Shown here piece by piece: positions 1 through 5,350 of a stretch of DNA of 5,350 nucleotides (the first letter of the stretch is position 1; each line of letters begins with the position of its first letter). The notes under the pieces were generated by a model that was given only the letters and a program-made list of their open reading frames with translations, was not told the DNA's origin and did not search any database. The position numbers and the translations under genes were made by a program. This DNA comes from Desulforudis sp. (GTDB lineage: Bacteria > Bacillota > Desulfotomaculia > Desulfotomaculales > Desulforudaceae). Location: positions 1 to 5,350 of the forward strand of contig JACUUW010000137.1 in the NCBI GenBank assembly GCA_014859075.1, in the 5' to 3' direction.

Positions 1-508
1 GGACAGGCACCTTCGGCCGGCCCAGCCGGATGTATACCGGACCGTCGATCTCGGCCGCAGCACGCACCGCGCCCGCAGTCTCGGTGGCATCGGCCGGTAC
101 AAACACGGTCATGTGCGGCACTACCCGCATCAGCGCAATGTCTTCCACCGACTGATGTGAGCCACCGTCTTCCCCGACAGTGATCCCGGCGTGCGTCGCC
201 GCAATCTTGACGTTCAATCGGGGATAAGCCACACTCTGGCGAATCTGGTCGAAAGCCCGACCGGTCGCAAACACGGCGAAGGTACTGCAAAAGGAGATCT
301 TTCCGGATGTCGCCAGGCCGGCGGCCGTGCCGATCATATTCGCTTCGGCAATCCCCATGTCAAAGAATCGCTCCGGGAAACGCTTCTTAAAGTCGATGGT
401 CTTGGTGGATTTGGCCAGGTCGGCATCCAGCACAACGATATTCGGATTCTCCGCGCCCAGCGCCGCCAGTGCCCGGCCGTAGGCCTCCCGGGTTGCAATC
501 TTTTCCAT
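1..508 (-). CDS. Transketolase, C-terminal subunit (3' end beyond window)
   Basis: This is the second half of a split transketolase, holding the pyrimidine-binding domain; the C-terminal domain lies outside the window. With the N-terminal subunit it should transfer two-carbon ketol units between sugar phosphates in the non-oxidative pentose phosphate pathway, using ThDP in the cytoplasm. The frame is open from ATG at 508-506 to the window edge, giving 169 codons of a family usually about 310 residues long. Visible landmarks are LDADLAKST near residues 27-35, FFDMGIAEANM at 48-58 (Glu55 is the expected Glu that activates the ThDP aminopyrimidine), the FAVFATGRAFDQIR segment at 77-90, and THAGITVGEDGGSHQ at 105-119. 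The start is supported by an AAGAAGTGAG ribosome site about 8 nt upstream and by the family-typical N-terminus MEKIATREAYGRAL. It lies 115 bp downstream of the N-terminal subunit, with no terminator seen between them, so co-transcription is likely. A DXP synthase-like or pyruvate dehydrogenase E1-beta protein is less likely, because the partner is clearly transketolase-N. Confidence 0.93.
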   Translation of the reverse strand, partial: MEKIATREAYGRALAALGAENPNIVVLDADLAKSTKTIDFKKRFPERFFDMGIAEANMIGTAAGLATSGKISFCSTFAVFATGRAFDQIRQSVAYPRLNVKIAATHAGITVGEDGGSHQSVEDIALMRVVPHMTVFVPADATETAGAVRAAAEIDGPVYIRLGRPKVPV

Positions 509-516
509 TCTAACCA

Positions 517-526
517 CTCACTTCTT
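517..526 (-). promoter_or_regulatory. Ribosome binding site of the transketolase C-subunit gene
   Basis: On the minus strand AAGAAGTGAG differs at two positions from AGGAGGTGAG and ends 8 nt before the ATG at 508. It supports that start and shows that the second subunit has its own initiation signal rather than relying on coupling across the 115-bp gap. Confidence 0.6.
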
Positions 527-558
527 TGTATTAGAATCCGGAATGGGGACAGGGAACG

Positions 559-605
559 ACCACTAATAGACACGAATTGAACCCGAATAAGGAGCAGGAA
601 TCAGA
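559..605. repeat. Intergenic repeat modules between the transketolase subunits
   Basis: Two modules sit in the 115-bp gap between the subunit genes. Positions 559-577 read ACCACTAATAGACACGAAT. This is 18 of 19 identical to the reverse complement of a stretch at 2913-2931 in the secA-prfB gap. Positions 585-605 read on the minus strand as three 7-nt units resembling CCTGCTC/TCTGATT, related to the heptad repeats in the other two gaps. No hairpin with a U-tract is present, so I do not see a terminator here. The function is unknown and the modules look like dispersed genomic repeats. Confidence 0.55.
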
Positions 606-623
606 ATAGCAGGGTAATATTCG

Positions 624-1439
624 TCAGCTCAATTCCTTGAGGGCCTGCTCCACCTGATCCTTTTTCGGGACCGTTCCGTGCCATTCCACCAAATCTTCCA
701 TAAAGGACACGCCTTTACCCTTGATGGTCCGGGCCACGATTACGGTAGGCCGGCCTTTGGTATTTCGGGCCTCATCCAGCGCAGCCAGGATCTGCCGCAG
801 GTTGTGACCGTTAATGTCCAGTACGTGCCAGCCAAAAGCGCGCCACTTGTCACCCACCGGCTCGGATGACATAACCTCGGTAATCGGCCCGTCGATTTGC
901 AACCCGTTGTAGTCAACAAATACGGCCAGGTTGTCCAAGCTGTAATGCACCGCCGCCATGGCCGCTTCCCAGACCTGGCCCTCCTGAATCTCACCATCAC
1001 CCAGCAAGGCGTAGACCCGGCTGTTCCGACCATCCAGCCTGGCGGCCAGGGCCATGCCGTTGGCCGCAGAAAGCCCCTGCCCCAGGGAACCGGTTGAAAT
1101 CTCAACACCCGGCAGCTTACGCATATCCGGATGACCCTGCAGACGGCTCCCCAACTTGCGCAGGGTGTTCAGCTCCTCGACCGGAAAGTAACCCCGTTCG
1201 GCTAACGCCGCATAAAGCACCGGAGCAGCATGCCCTTTAGAGAGAACGAACCGGTCCCGATCCGGCCAGTCGGGTCGTGCCGGCTCTATGCGCATCTCCT
1301 TGAAATACAAGGCGGTCACAATGTCGGCAGCCGAAAGGGAACCGCCGGGATGCCCGGAACCGGCTTCCCCAAGCATCCGGATGATGTGTCGCCGGATCTG
1401 CTTGGCTTTCTCTTCGAGGCCGACCATAACCGTTTCCAT
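624..1439 (-). CDS. Transketolase, N-terminal subunit
   Basis: This is the ThDP pyrophosphate-binding half of a split transketolase, 271 residues long and typical for free-standing N-subunits (about 270-285). It needs the C-subunit encoded next to it to complete the active site for ketol transfer in the non-oxidative pentose phosphate pathway. Visible motifs in order are SGHPGGSLS at 28-36, SKGHAAPVLYAAL at 67-79, QGHP at 101-104, GSLGQGLSAANGMA at 117-130, and the ThDP/Mg motif beginning GDGE at 147-150 and ending with the Asn of VDYNGLQIDG (Asn178). The His residues at 30, 70 and 103 match the conserved transketolase histidines. ATG at 1439-1437 is preceded by GTGGGGG with a 10-nt spacer. 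An in-frame ATG at codon 5 is an alternative, because family members often start near MVGLEEKAKQIRR. The gene follows the prfB terminator, so it probably has its own promoter in the gap at 1440-1610. Nothing suggests it is damaged. Confidence 0.95.
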   Translation of the reverse strand: METVMVGLEEKAKQIRRHIIRMLGEAGSGHPGGSLSAADIVTALYFKEMRIEPARPDWPDRDRFVLSKGHAAPVLYAALAERGYFPVEELNTLRKLGSRLQGHPDMRKLPGVEISTGSLGQGLSAANGMALAARLDGRNSRVYALLGDGEIQEGQVWEAAMAAVHYSLDNLAVFVDYNGLQIDGPITEVMSSEPVGDKWRAFGWHVLDINGHNLRQILAALDEARNTKGRPTVIVARTIKGKGVSFMEDLVEWHGTVPKKDQVEQALKELS

Positions 1440-1610
1440 CTTTCAAATACCCCCACTCTAGCTCTCCATATCTGAATTCTGACTCCTGACTCTTGAATTC
1501 TTGCCCCAATGGATATATTACCCGGGATTTCCTGGCGTACTCTTGTAGGTATATTTATTTTTTTCGACCCGGATTCCTGCAATACGACAATGAAAAACTC
1601 ATTCCTGAGG
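1440..1610. other. Leader region of the transketolase pair, with heptad repeat and AT-rich stretch
   Basis: This gap separates the prfB terminator from the transketolase N-subunit and should hold the promoter for the transketolase pair. An AT-rich stretch at 1544-1566, A-tract-like on the minus strand, and a second one at 1511-1520 are candidates for promoter DNA. I could not find a convincing -35/-10 pair with proper spacing, so no promoter is called. The gap also holds a four-unit heptad repeat (1471-1498), an imperfect direct repeat (1520-1535 and 1567-1580), and the small palindrome TTCCTGAGGAA at 1602-1612, which runs into the T-tract of the terminator. Confidence 0.4.
1471..1500. repeat. 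Degenerate 7-nt tandem repeat, four units
   Basis: Starting at 1471 the plus strand reads as four consecutive heptamers of consensus YYTGAMT (for example TCTGACT then CCTGACT), followed by TC. The first and last units contain TGAAT and the middle two contain TGACT. The array lies 31 bp upstream of the transketolase N-subunit start. The same unit type occurs in the secA-prfB gap. Confidence 0.6.
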
Positions 1611-1646
1611 AAAACAAAACAAAAGAGGCGGGCTAAAACCCACCTC
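1611..1646 (-). terminator. Rho-independent terminator downstream of prfB
   Basis: Read on the minus strand, GAGGTGGG (1646-1639) pairs with CCCGCCTC (1632-1625) as an 8-bp stem with one G-U pair around a 6-nt loop. It is followed directly by a T-rich tract, TTTTGTTTTGTTTT (1624-1611). It begins 30 nt past the prfB stop codon. The G/C-rich stem plus T-tract is the textbook arrangement, so the secA/prfB transcript should end here. Confidence 0.88.
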
Positions 1647-1676
1647 GATAAAAACCTAATTGTCTATCATCTAATA

Positions 1677-2784
1677 CTAACGCTGCTGTTTGACTCTCCA
1701 AATTAGGTAAGCCTGGATGAACTCGTCGATTTCCCCGTTCATCACCACTTCCACGTTGCCCTTTTCATACTTGGTCCGGTGATCCTTCGCCAGCGCGTAG
1801 GGGTGAAAAACGTACGAACGGATCTGGCTACCCCAGGCGATGTCAGGTTGTTCGCCACGAAGGGCGGCGATTTCCTGATTACGGCGACGAAGCTCCAGGT
1901 CCATCAGTTTGGCCTGCAATAACCGGAATGCGGCCTGCCGGTTGGAGGTCTGCGACCGTTCATTCTGACAACTGACCACAATCCCGGTGGATAGGTGGGT
2001 CAGGCGAACGGCCGAATCGGTCTTGTTCACGTGCTGCCCGCCGGCTCCGCCGGCCCGAAAAGTGTCGACCCGGACATCATCCGGTTTGATTTCCACCTCG
2101 GTATTTTCTTCAACCTCAGGCAGTACATCCAACGACGCAAACGAGGTATGGCGCCGTCCCCCGGTGTCAAAGGGTGAAATCCGCACCAGCCGGTGCACAC
2201 CCTTTTCGGCCTTCAGGTACCCGAAAGCCATCGGCCCCGAAACCTGCCAGGTGACGCTTTTCAACCCCGCCTCCTCATCAGGCAAGATATCCAAAACCTC
2301 GACCGTGTAACCCCGTTTCTCGGCCCAGCGGACGTACATCCGGAACAGCATTTCCACCCAGTCCTGGGCCTCAAGCCCTCCGGCCCCGGCGTGCAGGCTA
2401 AGAATGGCGTTCCGTTCGTCGTATGGTTCGGAGAGCAACAGTTCCAACTCCTGGGCCGCCACCATCCGCTCCAGTTCAGCCAAGCTCTGTTCCAACTCCC
2501 GGGCGGTATCGACGTCTTCGACTTCCTCACCCAGTTCCAACAACACCAGCGCATCTTCAAAATTACTACGGATGAGCTCAAATCCTTCCACCCGCCCCCG
2601 CAGCCCGGCCATCTGCCGGGTTAGCTTCTGAGCCCGCCCCTGGTCCTGCCAGAAACCCGGCGCCTCCATCTGTTTTTCAAGCACCTCAATCTCAGCCTTT
2701 TTTCCGGCCAGGTCAAAGAGAGTACTCCAGGTCGGTCATCCGACGGCTTAATTCTTCACAGACTTTGTTCAATTCCAGATACAC
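1677..2784 (-). CDS. prfB: Peptide chain release factor 2 (RF2), with +1 programmed frameshift
   Basis: RF2 recognises UGA and UAA stop codons in the ribosomal A site and triggers hydrolysis of peptidyl-tRNA. The gene is in two frames: 23 codons from GTG at 2784-2782 to CTT at 2718-2716, an in-frame TGA at 2715-2713, then a +1 shift that skips T2715 and continues with GAC at 2714-2712 for 345 codons to TAG at 1679-1677. The product is 368 residues, matching the usual length of about 365. In the shifted product the stop-codon-reading tripeptide SPF falls at about 203-205 and the catalytic GGQ, within AGGAGGQHVN, at about 248-250. Both are almost at the E. coli RF2 positions. SPF rather than PxT distinguishes it from RF1. 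The GTG start has a strong GAGGAGG ribosome site 9 nt upstream. Regulation should be the classic feedback loop in which low RF2 favours the frameshift at its own UGA. An annotation starting at GTG 2684 would lose 33 N-terminal residues. It follows secA, an order common in Firmicutes. Confidence 0.97.
2712..2725 (-). promoter_or_regulatory. RF2 +1 programmed frameshift site
   Basis: On the minus strand the site reads GGAG, TACTCT, then CTT TGA C. The slippery Leu codon CTT, the in-frame TGA and the following C are exactly the conserved RF2 frameshift core, and slipping to TTT puts translation on GAC CTG GCC. The Shine-Dalgarno-like GGAG (2725-2722) is separated from CTT by 6 nt. In E. coli the stimulatory AGGGGG is 3 nt away. 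Confidence 0.93.
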
Positions 2785-2793
2785 TGCAAAACG

Positions 2794-2800
2794 CCTCCTC
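2794..2800 (-). promoter_or_regulatory. Ribosome binding site of prfB
   Basis: GAGGAGG on the minus strand lies 9 nt before a GTG codon. This decides the start of RF2 at 2784, upstream of the in-frame TGA, and confirms that the short frame-0 segment is translated. Confidence 0.85.
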
Positions 2801-2810
2801 TAAAAACTTA

Positions 2811-2973
2811 ACCACTAATAAAACCAGAATTCAGAAGACAGGAGGCAGGAGACAGAACTCACTGGTTCTGGATTCTGAATTCTGAATTCTAATCTGCATC
2901 CTATCTGTACACATTCGTGTCTATTCGTGGTTCTAATTCCCCAGTTTCCGACTTCTGACTTCCGACGACCGAC
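2811..2973. repeat. Repeat-filled spacer between secA and prfB
   Basis: This part of the 297-bp secA-prfB gap is made almost wholly of short repeats. ACCACTAATA at 2811-2820 repeats a word found at 559-568. Positions 2824-2855 read on the minus strand as four heptamers of type CTGNCTY ending in CTGAATT, plus CTGG. CAGAATTCAGAA at 2825-2836 is a perfect 12-bp inverted repeat with 2873-2884, and a 6-bp hairpin (2853-2858 with 2865-2870) is nested inside. TTCTGAA is tandemly repeated at 2873-2886. Two ATTCGTG decamers lie at 2913-2932. Four heptamers of type TTCYGAC occupy 2946-2973. No ORF or convincing promoter is seen. Confidence 0.6.
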
Positions 2974-2980
2974 CTCACAT

Positions 2981-3084
2981 TGAGAGGTGAAAAGTGAGAA
3001 GTTGGAAGTGAGAACACCGGTGAAATTCGCTTAGGCGAATTTCTTCAAGAATCCCACCTCTAACATCTCACCTCACACCTCTCA
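2981..3084. repeat. 104-bp imperfect palindrome at the secA 3' end
   Basis: The arms 2981-3030 and 3035-3084 are reverse complements at 36 of 50 positions without gaps, around a 4-nt loop. The innermost 9 bp (GAAATTCGC with GCGAATTTC) pair perfectly. The outer part of each arm is a run of five degenerate heptamers of type TGAGARG. The outer end of the right arm contains the secA stop codon (3082-3084). No T-tract follows on the minus strand, so it is not a standard Rho-independent terminator. It could still act as a transcript 3'-end stabiliser or be a palindromic dispersed element; this is inference. Confidence 0.7.
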
Positions 3085-5350
3085 CCCAGTCGCCTGCTCA
3101 TCCTTCTGGCCGCAGCACTTCTTGTACTTCTTGCCGCTCCCGCACGGGCAGAAATCGTTTCGACCGACCTTCTTACCCCCCCGCACCGGCTGTTTGGGTC
3201 CTTCTGCGCCGGGCCGGCTCTCCTGAACCTGGCGGTGCTCAAGCTGGGCCCGCTCCACAATCCGGACCCGGAATAGCTGGCGCACGGTTTCCTCTTGGAT
3301 GCTGGCAACCATATTCTGGAACATCTCAAAGCTCTCAAATTTGTATTCCACCAGCGGGTCCTTTTGGCCGTAAGCCCGCAGTCCAACGCCCTCGCGCAGT
3401 TGATCCATTGCGTCCAGGTGATCCATCCACTTCTCGTCGACGATGCGCAGCATGACCACCCGTTCAATCTCACGCATATTTTCGGCGCCTACTTCTTCCT
3501 CCCGGGCGGCATAAGCCTGTTGCAACTCGCCCAGGAAGAACTCTCTCAGGTCATCCCGCTGGAAGCCATCCCGCTTCTTATCCAGCCGGGCCTCCAAATC
3601 TTCCACGGTCATCGCTTCTCCTGGCAGGATCTGGGCGAAATAATCCAACAGGCCCTCATAGTTCCATTCTTCCGGATAGACACCCTCCGGCGCGTAAGTG
3701 GCCACCGCCTGGTCGACCATCTCCTCCATCATCTGGAGCACCACCGGCTGCAGGTTCTCTCCCAATAATACCTGGCGCCGCTGCCGGTAGATTAATTCCC
3801 GATGCTGGTTAATGACATCATCGTAGTCCAGGACGTGCTTGCGAATGCCAAAGTTCCGGTTTTCCACCCGCCGCTGGGCGTTATTCAGCGACCTGGTGAT
3901 CAGCGGGTGTTCCAGCGGGGCATCGTCCTCCACTTTCAGTTTGGTCATCAGCCCGGCGATACTGTCCCCCCCGAACAGGCGCAGCAGGTCATCATTCAAG
4001 GCCACGAAGAACTGGGTCATCCCCGGGTCGCCCTGCCGGCCGCAGCGTCCCCGGAGTTGGTTATCGATGCGCCGCGACTCATGACGCTCAGTGCCGATAA
4101 TAAACAACCCGCCCAGCGCCACCACCTGGTCGTGTTCGGCCTCGGTTGTTTTCTTGAAACCCGCGTCCAATTCCCGGTATACCCGGCGGGCCTCGGCGAC
4201 CTCCGCGGTACACGGCCCGTGTTCTGCCGCCTCAGCGACAATCTCCGGCGGGTAACCCTGCTTGCGCATTTTCTGCAGGGCCAAAAAGGACGGGTTACCA
4301 CCCAGCAGGATGTCAGTCCCGCGACCGGCCATATTGGTGGCGATGGTCACCGTCCCGATCCGCCCGGCCTGGGCGACGATCTCGGCCTCTTTTTCGTGGT
4401 ACTTGGCGTTAAGTACCTGGTGCCGTATCTTACGCCGGGTTAACATCCGGCTGAGCACCTCCGATTTTTCGATCGAAATGGTGCCTACCAGTACCGGCTG
4501 GCCGGTGGCGTGACGCCGGGCGATCTCCTCGACGACCGCCCGGAACTTGGCTTCCTCGGCCTTGAAGACGGCATCCGGCACGTCATCCCTGATCATCGGC
4601 AGATTAGTCGGCATAACCACCACGTCAAGGCCGTAAATCTTACTGAATTCCTCGGACTCGGTATCGGCCGTGCCAGTCATACCGGCCAGCTTCTCGTACA
4701 TCCGGAAGTAGTTCTGGAAGGTGACGGTCGCCAGGGTCTGCGACTCCCGTTCGATCTTCACACCCTCCTTGGCCTCGATCGCCTGGTGCAAACCATCGCT
4801 GTAACGGCGACCGAACATCATGCGCCCGGTGAACTCATCGACGATGATCACCTGACCGTCTTTCACCACGTAGTTGCGATCAAGCTTGAACAGAGTGTGG
4901 GCCTTTAGCGCCTGGTTCAGGTGATGCAGGACCTCCTCGTGCTCCGGGTCGGACAGGTTCTCGATCTTCAGCAATTCCTCGCACCGGGTAAACCCTTCTT
5001 CAGTCAGGGAGGCGGCATGCTCCTTCTCTTCGACCGTATAGTGCACTTCCGCCCGGAGTTTCCGTACGACCGTGTCCACCGTATAGTACATTTCAGTCGG
5101 TTTGGCCGACTGGCCGGAAATGATCAACGGGGTCCGGGCCTCATCGATCAGGATACTGTCCACTTCATCGACAATGGCATAGTAAAGGTCCCGCTGCACC
5201 ACGTCCCGGGGATAAACAGCCATATTGTCGCGTAAATAATCAAAGCCAAACTCGTTATTAGTGCCATAGGAAATTTCGGCCCCGTAAGCCGCCCGGCGCT
5301 GCTGCGCGTCGAGCCCGTGCACAATCAGGCCGGTAGTCAGTCCCAGGAAA
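3082..5350 (-). CDS. secA: Preprotein translocase ATPase SecA (5' end beyond window)
   Basis: SecA is the peripheral ATPase that drives preproteins through SecYEG at the cytoplasmic membrane. About 755 codons are visible; the first roughly 130 residues, including the Walker A region, lie outside the window. The frame stays open upstream of GTG 5322, reading FLGLTTGLIVHGLD, so that codon is internal. Numbering from that GTG: YGTNNEFGFDYLRDNM at 19-34, Walker B DEVDSILIDEARTPLIISG at 52-70, GMTGTA at 214-219, MAGRGTD (motif V) at 331-337, an insertion of about 70 residues typical of Firmicute-type SecA, RGRCGRQGDPG (motif VI) at 424-434, and the helical scaffold/wing region after that. The C-terminus has a flexible linker and the zinc motif CPCGSGKKYKKCC at 725-737, used for SecB or membrane/ribosome contacts. 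Slightly unusual residues are Cys427 in motif VI, where Ser or Ala is common, and Phe170 in GRMMFGRRYSDG, where Pro is common. It is followed by prfB on the same strand. Confidence 0.97.
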   Translation of the reverse strand, partial: FLGLTTGLIVHGLDAQQRRAAYGAEISYGTNNEFGFDYLRDNMAVYPRDVVQRDLYYAIVDEVDSILIDEARTPLIISGQSAKPTEMYYTVDTVVRKLRAEVHYTVEEKEHAASLTEEGFTRCEELLKIENLSDPEHEEVLHHLNQALKAHTLFKLDRNYVVKDGQVIIVDEFTGRMMFGRRYSDGLHQAIEAKEGVKIERESQTLATVTFQNYFRMYEKLAGMTGTADTESEEFSKIYGLDVVVMPTNLPMIRDDVPDAVFKAEEAKFRAVVEEIARRHATGQPVLVGTISIEKSEVLSRMLTRRKIRHQVLNAKYHEKEAEIVAQAGRIGTVTIATNMAGRGTDILLGGNPSFLALQKMRKQGYPPEIVAEAAEHGPCTAEVAEARRVYRELDAGFKKTTEAEHDQVVALGGLFIIGTERHESRRIDNQLRGRCGRQGDPGMTQFFVALNDDLLRLFGGDSIAGLMTKLKVEDDAPLEHPLITRSLNNAQRRVENRNFGIRKHVLDYDDVINQHRELIYRQRRQVLLGENLQPVVLQMMEEMVDQAVATYAPEGVYPEEWNYEGLLDYFAQILPGEAMTVEDLEARLDKKRDGFQRDDLREFFLGELQQAYAAREEEVGAENMREIERVVMLRIVDEKWMDHLDAMDQLREGVGLRAYGQKDPLVEYKFESFEMFQNMVASIQEETVRQLFRVRIVERAQLEHRQVQESRPGAEGPKQPVRGGKKVGRNDFCPCGSGKKYKKCCGQKDEQATG

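Noticed and set aside
334..573. 79-codon minus-strand frame across the transketolase C-subunit start
   Set aside because: It is an out-of-frame shadow. The true frame starts at 508 and gives MEKIATREAYGRAL, continuing to the window edge.
191..580. 129-codon open frame on the plus strand over the transketolase C-subunit start
   Set aside because: It lies antisense to a clearly conserved coding region and then runs through intergenic repeat DNA. It has no recognisable domain.
1509..1706. 65-codon plus-strand frame in the prfB-transketolase gap
   Set aside because: It has no ribosome binding site, runs across the prfB terminator hairpin and ends inside the prfB coding region on the other strand.
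1677..2684. RF2 starting at GTG 2684 as a single-frame 335-residue protein
   Set aside because: This start lacks a ribosome site and drops the N-terminal helix. The GAGGAGG/GTG start at 2784 with CTT TGA C gives the full family length.
3022..3043. 9-bp hairpin as an intrinsic terminator for secA
   Set aside because: On the minus strand the stem is followed by ACCGGTG, not a T-tract, and the stem is A/T-rich. It is better treated as the tip of the larger palindrome.
2824..3084. CRISPR array
   Set aside because: The repeats are 7-20 nt, degenerate, and either contiguous or in mixed orientation. There are no unique spacers of even length and no cas genes nearby.
3802..4443. 213-codon open frame on the plus strand inside secA
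   Set aside because: It is wholly antisense to highly conserved SecA motifs V and VI and its translation resembles no family I know. Long antisense frames are expected opposite G+C-rich genes.
5320..5322. GTG 5322 as the SecA start codon
   Set aside because: The frame is open upstream to the window edge and reads a conserved internal SecA segment (FLGLTTGLIVHG), so the true start is outside the window.

Overview
The window looks like ordinary chromosome from a moderately G+C-rich Gram-positive-type bacterium, most likely an anaerobic Firmicute of the Clostridia / Peptococcaceae-Moorella kind. This placement is inferred from three things: the secA-prfB gene order, a transketolase split into separate N- and C-terminal subunits, and a SecA with a long insertion after motif V and a Cys-rich zinc tail. 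No taxonomic search was possible.

All four genes lie on the minus strand. In transcription order, from high to low coordinates, they are: secA (the 5' end lies outside the window; the visible part runs from 5350 down to the stop at 3082), a 297-bp gap full of repeats, prfB (2784-1677, read through a +1 programmed frameshift at a CTT TGA C site), a Rho-independent terminator (1646-1611), a partly AT-rich gap, the transketolase N-terminal subunit (1439-624), a 115-bp gap with repeats, and the transketolase C-terminal subunit (508 down to the window edge; its 3' end is missing).

SecA is the ATPase motor of Sec protein export and RF2 terminates translation at UGA/UAA. The two transketolase halves should form one ThDP enzyme of the non-oxidative pentose phosphate pathway. 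The terminator after prfB separates the secA-prfB pair from the transketolase pair, so these are probably two transcription units.

The genes are standard and intact as far as they can be seen. The unusual material is between them. All three gaps carry degenerate 7-nt tandem repeats of two flavours (CTGACTC-like and TGAGAAG-like), and two of the three carry an ATTCGTG-type repeat. The gap after secA folds into a roughly 104-bp imperfect palindrome whose outer end contains the secA stop codon. The RF2 frameshift site has a canonical slippery codon and stop, but its stimulatory Shine-Dalgarno-like GGAG sits 3 nt farther upstream than in E. coli. I see no sign of a novel defence, mobile or biosynthetic system.
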